A stretch of DNA of 41,749 nucleotides from Bacilli bacterium (GCA_017468925.1 JAFUHI010000011.1:1-41749); one strand, 5' to 3'. Shown: positions 1 through 8,076, numbered from the stretch's first letter. The notes: generated by a model from the sequence alone, not told the origin. Numbers and translations: made by a program.

Positions 1-1
1 A

Positions 2-718
2 TTTAATGTAAATGCTGCTGAATTCTTGGATTTAAGTGATGCTGAGACCAATAAATTAATGGATATGGCACATGACGCTGACAAACCAGATTGGCGAAAG
101 ATATATCCACTTAAATCTATAGATGAAAGTGTTATTTATATAAAACCAACATTAATTGCATCTACTAGAAATATCGAAGTCGGTAAATATTCATATTATG
201 ATGGTCAAAACTTTGCTAGCAGAGTAACTCATCACTATGACTTTTTAGGCGATAAGCTCATTATCGGTAAATTTTGCCAAATTGGTCATAATGTAGAATT
301 TGTTATGAATGGGGCTAATCATCAAATGAATAGTGTTTCCACTTATCCTTTTTATATTTTTAAAGGTTGGGAACAAAACCCTCCAAAAATGAACGATCTA
401 CCATTTAAAGGAGACACAGTAGTGGGAAACGATGTTTGGATTGGCCAAAATGCTGTTATTCTTCCGGGTGTTCATATTGGTGATGGCTGCATTATTGGTG
501 CTAACTCTGTCGTAGGTTCTGATATTCCTCCTTATTCAGTGGTTGTTGGTAATCCAGCTAAAGTCGTAAGAAAAAGATTTGATGATGAAACAATTGAATT
601 GTTAGAAAAGCTCGAATGGTGGAATAAATCCGAAAAACAAATACAAAAGCTTATTCCAATTCTTTCTAATGGCGATATCGATTATGTTAAAAAAGAGCTC
701 AAAACAATTCTTCAATAG
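2..718 (+). CDS. Vat/CatB-type O-acetyltransferase (left-handed beta-helix), 5' end off window
   Basis: Acetyl-CoA-dependent O-acetyltransferase of the xenobiotic/streptogramin (Vat, CatB) branch of hexapeptide-repeat enzymes, acting in the cytoplasm. Counting from the TTG at 26, residues 27-42 ([17 protein letters not shown]) match the start of Vat enzymes. The stretch [14 protein letters not shown] at 74-87 and the motif NGANHQM at 95-101, with the family's catalytic His at 99, are followed by hexapeptide turns ([20 protein letters not shown], about 129-148) and the ending [11 protein letters not shown]. The frame is open to the window edge and residues before KIYP have no Vat counterpart that I know, so the start is undetermined: upstream of the window, TTG 26, or ATG 59. 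Vat relatives acetylate streptogramin A, but many chromosomal members have unknown substrates, so resistance is only a possibility. It lies in AT-rich accessory DNA. Confidence 0.85.
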   Translation, partial: FNVNAAEFLDLSDAETNKLMDMAHDADKPDWRKIYPLKSIDESVIYIKPTLIASTRNIEVGKYSYYDGQNFASRVTHHYDFLGDKLIIGKFCQIGHNVEFVMNGANHQMNSVSTYPFYIFKGWEQNPPKMNDLPFKGDTVVGNDVWIGQNAVILPGVHIGDGCIIGANSVVGSDIPPYSVVVGNPAKVVRKRFDDETIELLEKLEWWNKSEKQIQKLIPILSNGDIDYVKKELKTILQ

Positions 719-756
719 GATGATAATTATAGTGTTTAACACATTTTGGCTATTTT

Positions 757-862
757 TACCCCAATAATAAGGGGTACGCAAATTTGCCTAATGGTACGCG
801 TTGTATCAAATAAGGTAAACCTTTCCAATCTACATTTGATACACGGCAATGCCGTGTTTTCT
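757..862 (+). terminator. Compact series of hairpins ending in an intrinsic terminator
   Basis: Several inverted repeats are packed here: TACCCC (757-762) with GGGGTA (771-776); the palindrome GCAAATTTGC (778-787); GTATCAAAT (803-811) with ATTTGATAC (834-842), enclosing a small AAGG-TAAA-CCTT hairpin; and ACACGGC-AAT-GCCGTGT (841-857) followed by TTTCTTT. The last is a good intrinsic terminator for the acetyltransferase gene. The 305 bases between the acetyltransferase and the lipoprotein hold no other gene that I can support. Whether the upstream hairpins are a regulatory RNA or only an extragenic repeat is not known. Confidence 0.65.
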
Positions 863-1023
863 TTATTTTATTAGATAAAATCTAATAATATTACAATAAA
901 TAAATATGTAATTAATACTCATACATATAGCATTTCAAATATTTGCCCTAATGTTTAGCGGAAATATTCAAAGAATAAAAGCAAACAATTAAAATGATTT
1001 TAGTGATAAAAGGGGAACATAAT

Positions 1024-2232
1024 ATGAAATTCAAAAGTCTATTATTAATGTCTCTATTGACATCGGGTTTGCTTATTTCTTCTTGCGCTAATGGAGAAAA
1101 TACTGAATCGATTCAAGAGAGTAGCATACCAGAATCATCGGAATCATCTTCGCTTACCCATGAGCATACTTGGGGTAAACCGACTTACGCTTGGGCAGAA
1201 GATTATTCTAGTTGTACCGCCACAAGAGTGTGCTTGGATAACGCTGAACACAAAGAAAGTGAAACAAACGATTCAACGTATGAAATAATTACTCCTTCAA
1301 CAGCGTACGCAGATGGGTTGGGACGATACACAGTCACATTTACTAATCCTGGCTTTGAAACACAAACTCATGACACTAGTATTGCTAAGGATTCATATGC
1401 ACAAAAGCCATCTCTAAGTGCTGATGGAAAAACAATTACTTATGGTCTTTATCCACAAACAAATGTGAATGATTCTAGTTTGCTTGCTGCGTTAAATAGT
1501 TTGACTAAAACTGAAACAAACGGCTGGTATCTTTATGAAGATACATATTATGCAAAAGTCAGCGCCACACCAAAAGAAACAGATTATTTCTTTGATAATG
1601 GAACAGCGATATCTAGTGGTGAAACATATTGGTTTAAATGCGAGCCAATTTCGTGGAATGTGCTAAGCAATAATGACAATGAATATTGTGTCGTTTCAAG
1701 CGTTTTACTAGATGCCAAACGATATTGTGAGTCAGGGTCGACGTACAATACGATTGATGGTGTGAATTATTATAAAAACAACTATGAACATAGCGATGTT
1801 CGTTCATGGCTAAATACTAATTTTTACGCTTCTGCGTTTGCGCTTAATAAAGAGTATATCCAAACTACAGAAATAGATAACTCCGCTAAAACAACAGATA
1901 ACACAAATAATACCTATGAAAGCGGTAACACCGAAGACAAAGTCTTCTTATTAAGTTATCAAGACTATCTAAATAGTTCTTATGGGTTCTCTATTGAAAC
2001 TGGAGCAAAGGATGTTAGATGTTCTAAAACCACTGACTGGGCAAGAGCAAGAGGTGCTTATAGTCGAGTAAGTACCGATTCATATCAAAATAATGGCTAC
2101 TATTGGACCCGCTCTCCTGATAGCGAAAGCAACTTCCGTGCTTGCTACGTTGGTTATGGTGGCGGTTTTAATAAAGCTGATACAAACCTTACATACGTTA
2201 GTGTCCGCCCCGCTATTACCATTAAACTGTAA
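1024..2232 (+). CDS. DUF6273 domain surface lipoprotein
   Basis: Predicted surface lipoprotein of about 402 aa. The ATG at 1024 is chosen over the in-frame ATG at 994 because AAAGGGGAAC sits just before it and it directly begins a signal peptide (MKFKSLLLMSLL...LISSC) with a lipobox Cys at about residue 21. A Ser/Glu-rich linker follows, then a module beginning EHTWGKPTYAWAEDYSSCTA, which recurs in surface proteins of gut Firmicutes. The C-terminal half looks like DUF6273: a WNVLSNNDNEYCVVSS strand, DVRSWLNTNFYASAF, DKVFLLSYQDY, YYWTRSP and the ending SVRPAITIKL. The function of this domain is unknown to me; its pattern suggests a ligand-binding surface domain. No partner genes are adjacent. 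Related inverted repeats lie on both sides of the gene (757-776 and 2272-2305). Confidence 0.75.
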   Translation: MKFKSLLLMSLLTSGLLISSCANGENTESIQESSIPESSESSSLTHEHTWGKPTYAWAEDYSSCTATRVCLDNAEHKESETNDSTYEIITPSTAYADGLGRYTVTFTNPGFETQTHDTSIAKDSYAQKPSLSADGKTITYGLYPQTNVNDSSLLAALNSLTKTETNGWYLYEDTYYAKVSATPKETDYFFDNGTAISSGETYWFKCEPISWNVLSNNDNEYCVVSSVLLDAKRYCESGSTYNTIDGVNYYKNNYEHSDVRSWLNTNFYASAFALNKEYIQTTEIDNSAKTTDNTNNTYESGNTEDKVFLLSYQDYLNSSYGFSIETGAKDVRCSKTTDWARARGAYSRVSTDSYQNNGYYWTRSPDSESNFRACYVGYGGGFNKADTNLTYVSVRPAITIKL

Positions 2233-2267
2233 TTCAGTGTTAATAAACATAAAAAACGCCTATTATG

Positions 2268-2309
2268 AAAGGTACCCCAAATCCTAAACATTAGGAAAGG
2301 GGTACTTTT
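2268..2309 (+). terminator. Hairpin with short T tract after the lipoprotein gene
   Basis: GTACCCC (2272-2278) pairs with GGGGTAC (2299-2305), and inside it TCCTAA (2282-2287) pairs with TTAGGA (2291-2296) around an ACA loop; TTTTC follows. It could end transcription of the lipoprotein gene. The outer arms resemble the hairpin at 757-776. Confidence 0.55.
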
Positions 2310-2560
2310 CATTTACAATAAGTTAATTTAATGAATGTGCATGGATGGCTATGATGGAACCTGCAGTTATTCACAAAGATAAAACAATAAGTTTTAAATT
2401 CTATTGTGGAAGAACCGTCAAAGTATGATATCCTATTTACAAGAACCTGTTCAATCATTAACCGCCTGCAAATTGAAAGAGCCACCTGCAAAATGGTGTT
2501 ACAAAAATACTAATCACCTGCATTGTGTTCGAATTGGACAAGGGACTCACACAATAAGAT
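2310..2560. other. Gene-free AT-rich stretch with four CCTGCA hexamers
   Basis: No open frame here has a convincing start, ribosome-binding site or family resemblance. The hexamer CCTGCA occurs at 2360, 2465, 2485 and 2517, with CACCTGCA in two of them. This could be the decayed end of a mobile element, but I cannot name one. Confidence 0.3.
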
Positions 2561-2598
2561 AATTCTGATACGATCAAAAGTGTCAGAATTTTTATATT
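2561..2598. terminator. Likely bidirectional terminator downstream of the LysR gene
   Basis: AATTCTGA and TCAGAATT form the arms of a hairpin around a loop of about 16 bases, followed on the + strand by TTTTTAT. It lies directly beyond the 3' end of the leftward LysR gene. The run of A before it on the + strand, read as T on the other strand, is short, so its efficiency for LysR is uncertain. Confidence 0.45.
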
Positions 2599-2615
2599 TC
2601 TATGCAATATTATTT

Positions 2616-3479
2616 TTATTTGATTATATTTTTACAAATCTTTATTGTTTTCTCTATGTCTTTTGAGAAGATTTTATTTTTATGCCAAATAAGTGAGGTT
2701 TCTGCTTCTAGTTTGTTATTGTTCAATTTGACTTCTTTTAAGGAACCTTCATAAATGTATTTATCCACTAAGATTTTTGGGAGAATTGCAATGCCGTTTC
2801 CTTCTATACAATTGTTAATAATTGTTTGATTACTATTTGCTTCAATGAAAGGAGAGACAGAAATATTTAACCTATTAAATAAATAGTTTCTGGAATAACT
2901 ACCTACTTCTCTAAGAAGTAGTGGATAAGAATCTAAATCCCTTAAAGATATTTTTTTTGGTATTTTGTAATTTTTGCTTGCGACAATAATGAGTTCATTT
3001 TCCGCAAGAACTTCATATGCTAATTTTAGATTTGATGGCAAACCTTCAATGATTGCGTAGTCTATTTCCCCGTTAATTATCTCGCTTTCAATTTCTGAGG
3101 CATTGTTAATTTGTACTGCGAATTTGACGTTTGGTGTTTTTTGTTTCAATTCTTTAATTATTGTGGGAAGAAAAATTGATGCGACTGTTAAAGAGACACC
3201 AATTTTTAAAGATGGGTGAGTACATTTGTTTTTAGCCATTTCTTCAAATTCATCGTAAGATTTGATGACTTCATTGGCTTTTTTATAAAGAGTTTGGCCT
3301 TCTTTTGTGAGTATTAATTTCCTATTAATTCGATCAAAAAGCGTGATTCCATAGTAATTCTCTAAATCTGAAATGGTTTGACTTACTGCTGGCTGGGCGA
3401 CATGAAGTTGCTCACTAGCTTTACTAATTGATCCTAAATCGCATACAAGAATGAATGTTTTTAAGTGTCTAATAGACAT
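2616..3479 (-). CDS. LysR-family transcriptional regulator
   Basis: DNA-binding regulator of 287 aa, the normal length for LysR proteins. The N-terminal winged helix-turn-helix is clear: MSIRHLKTFILVCDLGSISK, then ASEQLHVAQPAVSQTISDLE and LFDR...LTKEGQTLYKKA. From about residue 90 the periplasmic-binding-protein-like effector domain follows (LKIGVSLTVASIFLP; IDYAIIEG; GIAILPKILV). The start has an AAGGA sequence a suitable distance upstream. It is divergent from the Na/Pi cotransporter gene with 88 bases between them, which contain an AT-rich inverted repeat. By the usual LysR logic it is likely to control that transporter or itself; the effector is not predictable from sequence. Confidence 0.9.
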   Translation of the reverse strand: MSIRHLKTFILVCDLGSISKASEQLHVAQPAVSQTISDLENYYGITLFDRINRKLILTKEGQTLYKKANEVIKSYDEFEEMAKNKCTHPSLKIGVSLTVASIFLPTIIKELKQKTPNVKFAVQINNASEIESEIINGEIDYAIIEGLPSNLKLAYEVLAENELIIVASKNYKIPKKISLRDLDSYPLLLREVGSYSRNYLFNRLNISVSPFIEANSNQTIINNCIEGNGIAILPKILVDKYIYEGSLKEVKLNNNKLEAETSLIWHKNKIFSKDIEKTIKICKNIIK

Positions 3480-3505
3480 ATAATTAAATCCTTATACTAA
3501 ACATA

Positions 3506-3531
3506 AATATATATTAATTTACTTATATATT
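3506..3531. promoter_or_regulatory. Inverted repeat in the LysR/nptA divergent intergenic region
   Basis: AATATATA (3506-3513) and TATATATT (3524-3531) form an 8-bp inverted repeat spaced by 10 bases, midway between the divergent starts. LysR proteins bind such dyads next to their own genes. The right arm could also serve as a -10 element for the cotransporter. The pure A/T content weakens the call. Confidence 0.35.
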
Positions 3532-3567
3532 AAAAACAACAATAATTACTGAGGATGAGGCAAAAAA

Positions 3568-5214
3568 ATGAATGAATTAATTAAATCGATAATCTATCTA
3601 CTAGTCGGTGTAACAGTCTTATTAGTAGGTATGAGAATGATGTCAAGCGGGATGAAAAAAACCATTTCCGTCAAAGTTAAAAACTTTTTCAAAAGAACAG
3701 AAAATAAGCCGATTGCAAACATGGGTATAGGTGCAGTAGCTACAATGGCAATCCAATCTAGTGATGCATCAAATGCAATGGTGGTGGGCTTTATTAATGC
3801 TGGCGCCATGACTCTTTATCAAGGCTTAGCAATTATGCTTGGTGCTTATATTGGCACAACAATTACTGGAATCGTTGCCTCTTTTTCATCCTTACCAATT
3901 TCTGTTTATTTCTTGCTTTTCTGCTTTATTGGAATAGTAATGATGTTTTTTAATAACGAAAAGGTGGTCAATATCGGTGAGATTATCTGCGGTCTAGGTT
4001 TATTATTCTTTGGCTTAGCGGTTATGAAAGACGCTTTTAAAAACCCAGATATCACTAGCGCATGTCAATCTTTATTCTCTTCGATTAATTTTGGGCCATT
4101 ATTGTTTTTAATTGGCGTAATTATCACCGGGTTAATTCAATCAAGCAGTGCAGTGACTTCTATTGTTATTGCTATGGTTGGTAGCGGAGCTTTAGATTTG
4201 TCTAGCGGATTATTCATTGCTTTAGGTGCCACTCTTGGTACAGTCATTACCACAGTTATCATCTCACTAAATGGATCAATTGAAGGAAAAAGAGCATCAA
4301 TTATCATGTTCTTCCTTAGATTACTTTCTTCACTAGTGATGGTTTTGATTTTGACTTTTTTGCGTCAACCAATTGCAGATGCAATGCATTTCTTCGCCAT
4401 TAATGGCAGTGATGAATTTCCGATTGCGTTATTTACTGTTTTCTATAACGTAGTTTTTATGCCTCTTTTAATTCCTCTACTTAAACCTGCGATTAAACTT
4501 GGCTATAAAGTAATCAAGAACAAGAAAGAAGAAAACATGATAAATGTTGTTCACTTTATTGATGATAAGCTCCTTAGTGTTCCAAGTGTCGCACTTTCTC
4601 AAGTTAAAAAAGAAATCATTAATATGTTTACGCTTTCTAAAGAAAACTATCTTGATAGCATGAAAAAAATGCTTTTAAATAATAATTCTTTGGATAAACA
4701 GATCGTAATGAAAGAAGAGCAAATTGATTACCTAAATCAAAGAATTACTGACTTTCTTATTAAATTATCCACAAAAGTTAGTTTGAGTCATGAGAGAGAA
4801 GTGGGTGCATATTTTCACGTTATTAATGATATCGAAAGAATTGGTGACCATGCCTATAATTTCTACGAACAAAAAAACGATCTAGATTCAAAAGAACTCT
4901 TCTTTAGTGAAGTTGCAAAAAGTGAATTAGGTCACTTTAATACAGTGTTAGATGAAATGTTTAATGAAACAAGTAGTGTTTTTGAGAATAACGATGCATC
5001 AAAATTAATGAAAATTCATGAATTAGAAGATGAAACCGATAACTTGAAAAAGGAACTGGCTGATATGCATTTTGCTAGAATCAGAACAAACGCATGTTCT
5101 CAAGAACTTACCTCTGCCTACCTAACTGTTTTAACTGAACTAGAAAGAATAGGTGACCACTTAACCAATATTGCTTATTCAATCGATAATCCTAATGGTG
5201 ATATTCCATCATAA
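3568..5214 (+). CDS. Na/Pi cotransporter family protein with PhoU-like C-terminal domain
   Basis: Sodium-phosphate cotransporter of the NptA/YjbB type, 548 aa, in the cytoplasmic membrane. The membrane part (about 1-320) holds the two inverted Na_Pi_cotrans repeats, each with the QSS signature: QSSDASNAMVVGF near residue 63 and QSSSAVTSIVIAM near 191, each followed by a GA(Y/T)(I/L)GT segment. From about 340 a cytoplasmic helical PhoU-like domain follows, with two ERIGDH motifs near residues 420 and 524. A GAGG-type ribosome-binding sequence precedes the ATG. It is divergent from a LysR regulator that may control it. Roles in phosphate uptake or in exporting sodium and phosphate have both been described for the family; the sequence does not decide. 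Confidence 0.9.
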   Translation: MNELIKSIIYLLVGVTVLLVGMRMMSSGMKKTISVKVKNFFKRTENKPIANMGIGAVATMAIQSSDASNAMVVGFINAGAMTLYQGLAIMLGAYIGTTITGIVASFSSLPISVYFLLFCFIGIVMMFFNNEKVVNIGEIICGLGLLFFGLAVMKDAFKNPDITSACQSLFSSINFGPLLFLIGVIITGLIQSSSAVTSIVIAMVGSGALDLSSGLFIALGATLGTVITTVIISLNGSIEGKRASIIMFFLRLLSSLVMVLILTFLRQPIADAMHFFAINGSDEFPIALFTVFYNVVFMPLLIPLLKPAIKLGYKVIKNKKEENMINVVHFIDDKLLSVPSVALSQVKKEIINMFTLSKENYLDSMKKMLLNNNSLDKQIVMKEEQIDYLNQRITDFLIKLSTKVSLSHEREVGAYFHVINDIERIGDHAYNFYEQKNDLDSKELFFSEVAKSELGHFNTVLDEMFNETSSVFENNDASKLMKIHELEDETDNLKKELADMHFARIRTNACSQELTSAYLTVLTELERIGDHLTNIAYSIDNPNGDIPS

Positions 5215-5215
5215 A

Positions 5216-5375
5216 GGAGTATTGGTGTGTGACGATTGTGGTGGATACTATGGAATAAAAGTCTGCCATAGCAATGATGCTTAACAAAAAGTCATCTATC
5301 AACGCAACCATAAATTCGATACTTCCAGAAAAAAGATAGTGTCATCACTCATTGGAATAAAATGCCTCAAAAATA
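5216..5375 (+). pseudogene. Serine recombinase zinc-ribbon relic
   Basis: Directly after the cotransporter stop, one frame reads GVLVCDDCGGYYGIKVCHSN, then a stop, then QKVIYQRNHKFDTSRKK. After a frame change comes CHHSLE. This is the pattern of the zinc ribbon in large serine recombinases (CxxCGG.YG.K.WHS...YRR.I..CN.KF...KC.TPHLTEE), with one stop and at least one frameshift. Only this small piece survives, so it is a remnant of an excised or decayed mobile element. Call made from the motif pattern only. Confidence 0.5.
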
Positions 5376-5442
5376 TAAAGATTTATGTAATACAGTAAAA
5401 AGGCAATATTAAGAATTCGATATAAAAAATAAGGAGTTAAAT

Positions 5443-5823
5443 ATGGCAAATAAAGAATTTAAAAACATTGAAGAGTTTATTGAAGGGTTCACTAGGAATG
5501 GTCCTACTCCTGAAAATTACAATTATGATGGTGTAATATGGGGAATGGAATTCCAGTATAAGAATAGGATCTTTAGAGTTACAAGAGACACTATTGGACA
5601 CGAAAAAGAAATCCGCATTAAATTCAATAAATCAGACAAAGCATATATTCAACTATTCGAAATACCCGTTAACGAATATCCAAATGCCGAGGGAAAAGAT
5701 TTGGACATGTATTTAGGCATTTTTGACGACGTGAACGACTTGCTTGATAATGGCAAGATAGATGGTGTTTCGCTTAGAAATATCATTGCAAGCGACCAAA
5801 CTGAAATCCTTGCAATTGATTGA
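5443..5823 (+). CDS. Small hypothetical protein (126 aa)
   Basis: Soluble acidic protein of 126 aa without signal peptide or membrane segment. AAGGAG precedes the ATG with good spacing. The order of elements is a short helix (NIEEFIEGF), a beta-rich middle (VIWGMEFQYKNRIFRVTRD; IRIKFNK) and a helical end (LDMYLGIFDDVNDLLDNGKI). I do not recognise a family. It stands alone between the recombinase relic and a strong terminator, in AT-rich DNA, so it may be cargo of a former mobile element. Its own terminator and ribosome-binding site argue that it is real. Confidence 0.6.
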   Translation: MANKEFKNIEEFIEGFTRNGPTPENYNYDGVIWGMEFQYKNRIFRVTRDTIGHEKEIRIKFNKSDKAYIQLFEIPVNEYPNAEGKDLDMYLGIFDDVNDLLDNGKIDGVSLRNIIASDQTEILAID

Positions 5824-5843
5824 TAGGAACTTAAATAATTGAT

Positions 5844-5880
5844 AAACGCTCTGATTAGCATTCGGGGCGTTTTATTTTTT
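5844..5880 (+). terminator. Intrinsic terminator
   Basis: AACGCTCTGA pairs along ten positions (two G-T wobbles) with TTCGGGGCGTT around a short loop, followed by TTATTTTTT. It ends the small hypothetical gene. The 234 bases beyond it, up to the next start, are very AT-rich and hold only a promoter. Confidence 0.8.
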
Positions 5881-6064
5881 GTCTCAAAAGGTATACAAAA
5901 CATACATTTATTTACCTTATTTATTATTTATTAAGGTTTTGATTTGATTGATATAAATCTTTAAAAATAATCAAATAAGTGCATTTTAAACATAATATTT
6001 AAGCAGTTATATTATATATAATTTGTTATGAATCCTGCTTAATATCCTATTTTTACGATTTTAT

Positions 6065-6093
6065 TTGTATTCGTATGTATAATTATGTATAAT
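6065..6093 (+). promoter_or_regulatory. Sigma-A-type promoter for the AbrB-like/flotillin unit
   Basis: TTGTAT (6065-6070), a 17-base spacer and TATAAT (6088-6093). The AAAGGAG ribosome-binding sequence begins only about eight bases downstream, so the leader would be very short. A second TATAAT at 6078-6083 could be an alternative -10. Confidence 0.55.
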
Positions 6094-6114
6094 ATTGTCA
6101 AAAGGAGTATTCAA

Positions 6115-6486
6115 ATGATTAAATGGTTCAATGTTAAGGCGAAGAACGGAGTGGCGTCTCTATATTCCAATAACATCACCCTCAACACCACAGCGATGTA
6201 TCCCTTCGAGATATTCGATACAGTGCAGGTGGGATTGGATGAAGAAGGGAATATAGTGATCCAGCCACTAAGCAAAGCGGTCGTAGAAAAAGGCGAGCTA
6301 GATGAAAGCTGCCTTCTTAAATTAGAGAAACACAAATCGTTCGCTAGAATCTCATCCGTCTCTTTGATGAAACAGATAAGCGAAATAATTGGTGTCTCGC
6401 TATCCAAGAACGCCATCCAATATGGGACATCTTGGGATAGTGAGCAAAACATATTGACGATTTTGGTGAAAGGAGGGCCTAAGTAG
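6115..6486 (+). CDS. Small protein with AbrB-like beta segment, upstream of flotillin
   Basis: Protein of 123 aa. The ATG at 6115 is preferred to the in-frame ATG at 6085 because AAAAGGAG lies just upstream of it and the proposed promoter covers 6085. Residues about 13-45 (NNITLNTTAMYPFEIFDTVQ, then LDEEGNIVIQPL) have the rhythm of an AbrB/MazE swapped-hairpin half (loop, helix, strand, acidic turn, strand). This is a weak resemblance and not a family call. The rest has Lys/Glu-rich helices and a strand-like end (ILTILVKGG). It shares a transcript with flotillin 88 bases downstream. Flotillin genes often have an NfeD partner; this is not NfeD. Confidence 0.6.
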   Translation: MIKWFNVKAKNGVASLYSNNITLNTTAMYPFEIFDTVQVGLDEEGNIVIQPLSKAVVEKGELDESCLLKLEKHKSFARISSVSLMKQISEIIGVSLSKNAIQYGTSWDSEQNILTILVKGGPK

Positions 6487-6512
6487 ATTTTGGAAAAAGC
6501 AATCACAAGAGG

Positions 6513-6545
6513 TTTCTCTATTTCACCCCTCAAAAATAGAGAGAA
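6513..6545 (+). other. Intercistronic hairpin before flotillin
   Basis: TCTCTATTT (6515-6523) pairs perfectly with AAATAGAGA (6534-6542). No T tract follows, and the flotillin ribosome-binding site (AGGAGG) comes soon after. It may be an mRNA processing or stability element rather than a terminator. Confidence 0.4.
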
Positions 6546-6574
6546 AGAAATCTAAAGAATAGGAGGAAATAATT

Positions 6575-8059
6575 ATGCAATATCTATGGATTTGGATTCT
6601 TATCGCGGTGGTGCTGCTAGTTCTATTAATCATCTTCATCGCCTGCTCGTACACCAAAGCAGGGCCAGATGAAGCCATCATGATCTCCGGCTTAGGCAAA
6701 AGGAAGATCCTAAGAGGAAAGGCTGGTTGGAGGATTCCCTTCCTTCAAAGGAAAGACAGGCTATCTCTAAAAGTGTTCCAAGTCGATATCAAAACCCGCG
6801 AGCCAATCCCCACCCACGAATTCATCAATATCAATGTCGATGGAGTCGCTAACTTGAAGATATCGAGTGACCCAGAATTGCTTGAAAGAGCCTTCGAAGC
6901 CACTCTAGGCATGAACCAAGAGGACCTCATTGAACAAGTCAAGCAAGTCCTTGAAGGCAATATGAGAGAAATCGTAGGCACAGTCGGTATCCGTGAGTTG
7001 GTCCAGGATAGAAAAGGAGTGGCCACCAAAGTCCAAGAGAATGTCATCCCAGACATGGGGAAACTTGGCATTGAATTGGTGAACTTCAATATCCAGAACT
7101 TCTCTGATAGGAATAACGTTATCGAGAATCTCGGTATCGATAACATCTCTCAGATCTCTAAAGAGGCTGCGATCGCCAAAGCAAATGCCGAAAGAGACGT
7201 CTCTATCGCTAGAGCGAAAGCCGCTCAAGAAGCGAACGAAGCGGAGGTTAATTCCAAGACCATCATCGTCCAGAAGAATACCGAATATGCTTTAAAGGAA
7301 GCCGCTTTGAAGATTCAAACCGACACCGCCAAAGCCGATGCCGATGCAGCCTATAAGATCCAGGAGCAGAAGAGGCAAGAGGAAATTAATGTCGCTACCA
7401 CCAACGCTGAAATCTCCAAGAGAGAAAGAGAGGTCGAACTTGGAAACAAGGAAGTCGAACTCGCTGAGAAGAAGCTAGCCGCGACCATCAACAAGAAGGC
7501 GGACGCTGAGAAGTACGCAACGGAGAAAGCCGCAGAAGCAGAGCTATTCAAAAGGAAAGCGGCTGCCGATGCTGAACTAGTGGAAGCCCAAAGGAAAGCC
7601 GAAATCAAGAAAGTCGCTGCCGAAGCGGAAAGAAATGCCCGTGAGCAAGCCGCTACCGCAGTGAAGATTGAAGCGGATGCCAATAAAGAGGCTGCTCTTG
7701 CCGAAGCTAGGGGAATCGAAGCCAAAGGCCAAGCTGAAGCGGACGCCATCAAAGCCAAAGCCGACGCTATGAAGTCTTATAATGATGCCGCCACGCTTAA
7801 ATTGATTCTTGAATCAAATGTCTTGCCAGAGACCGTTAGAGCCTATGCTGAGCCAATCGCAGCAGCTCTATCTCAAATCGATGGCATCACGATGTATGGA
7901 ACAGGAAATGAAGCCAAATTGGTGGAGGAAATCCAGCAACATGGCGATCAGATTTTCGAAGGTCTAAATAAGACACTAGGCATCGATCTCAAGTCATTGC
8001 TTCTAGGCTATTTTGGCCAAAAGGTCATCAGCAACGTCAAAGAAAAGAAAGAAGACTAA
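6575..8059 (+). CDS. Flotillin family protein (SPFH domain)
   Basis: Membrane scaffold of 494 aa, like YuaG/FloT, which organises liquid-ordered microdomains at the inner face of the membrane. One hydrophobic N-terminal segment (about 5-25, LIAVVLLVLLIIFIACSY) is followed by the SPFH domain (about 27-190; AGPDEAIMISGLGKRKILRG, VDIKTREPIPTHEFINI). A long Ala/Glu/Lys-rich coiled coil (about 200-410, many KAxAE repeats) follows, and then a flotillin-type C-terminal region (NVLPETVRAYAEPIAAALSQ). An AGGAGG site precedes the ATG. It is the second gene of its unit, and a strong terminator follows. No NfeD-type protease/partner gene is present. Long antisense reading frames here result from the Ala-rich repeats. 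Confidence 0.93.
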   Translation: MQYLWIWILIAVVLLVLLIIFIACSYTKAGPDEAIMISGLGKRKILRGKAGWRIPFLQRKDRLSLKVFQVDIKTREPIPTHEFININVDGVANLKISSDPELLERAFEATLGMNQEDLIEQVKQVLEGNMREIVGTVGIRELVQDRKGVATKVQENVIPDMGKLGIELVNFNIQNFSDRNNVIENLGIDNISQISKEAAIAKANAERDVSIARAKAAQEANEAEVNSKTIIVQKNTEYALKEAALKIQTDTAKADADAAYKIQEQKRQEEINVATTNAEISKREREVELGNKEVELAEKKLAATINKKADAEKYATEKAAEAELFKRKAAADAELVEAQRKAEIKKVAAEAERNAREQAATAVKIEADANKEAALAEARGIEAKGQAEADAIKAKADAMKSYNDAATLKLILESNVLPETVRAYAEPIAAALSQIDGITMYGTGNEAKLVEEIQQHGDQIFEGLNKTLGIDLKSLLLGYFGQKVISNVKEKKED

Positions 8060-8076
8060 ACACAGTCTAATTAACT

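Noticed and set aside
2309..2491. Leftward 60-codon frame after the DUF6273 gene
   Set aside because: No ribosome-binding site, odd composition with many Cys and Phe, and it lies in decayed-looking DNA.
5649..5903. Leftward 84-codon frame over the small hypothetical gene
   Set aside because: Its start region runs through the terminator at 5844-5880, and the + strand frame has a good ribosome-binding site.
7351..7758. Antisense reading frame of 135 codons across flotillin
   Set aside because: It mirrors the Ala/Glu/Lys-rich coiled coil, has an Ala/Ser-rich composition and no ribosome-binding site.
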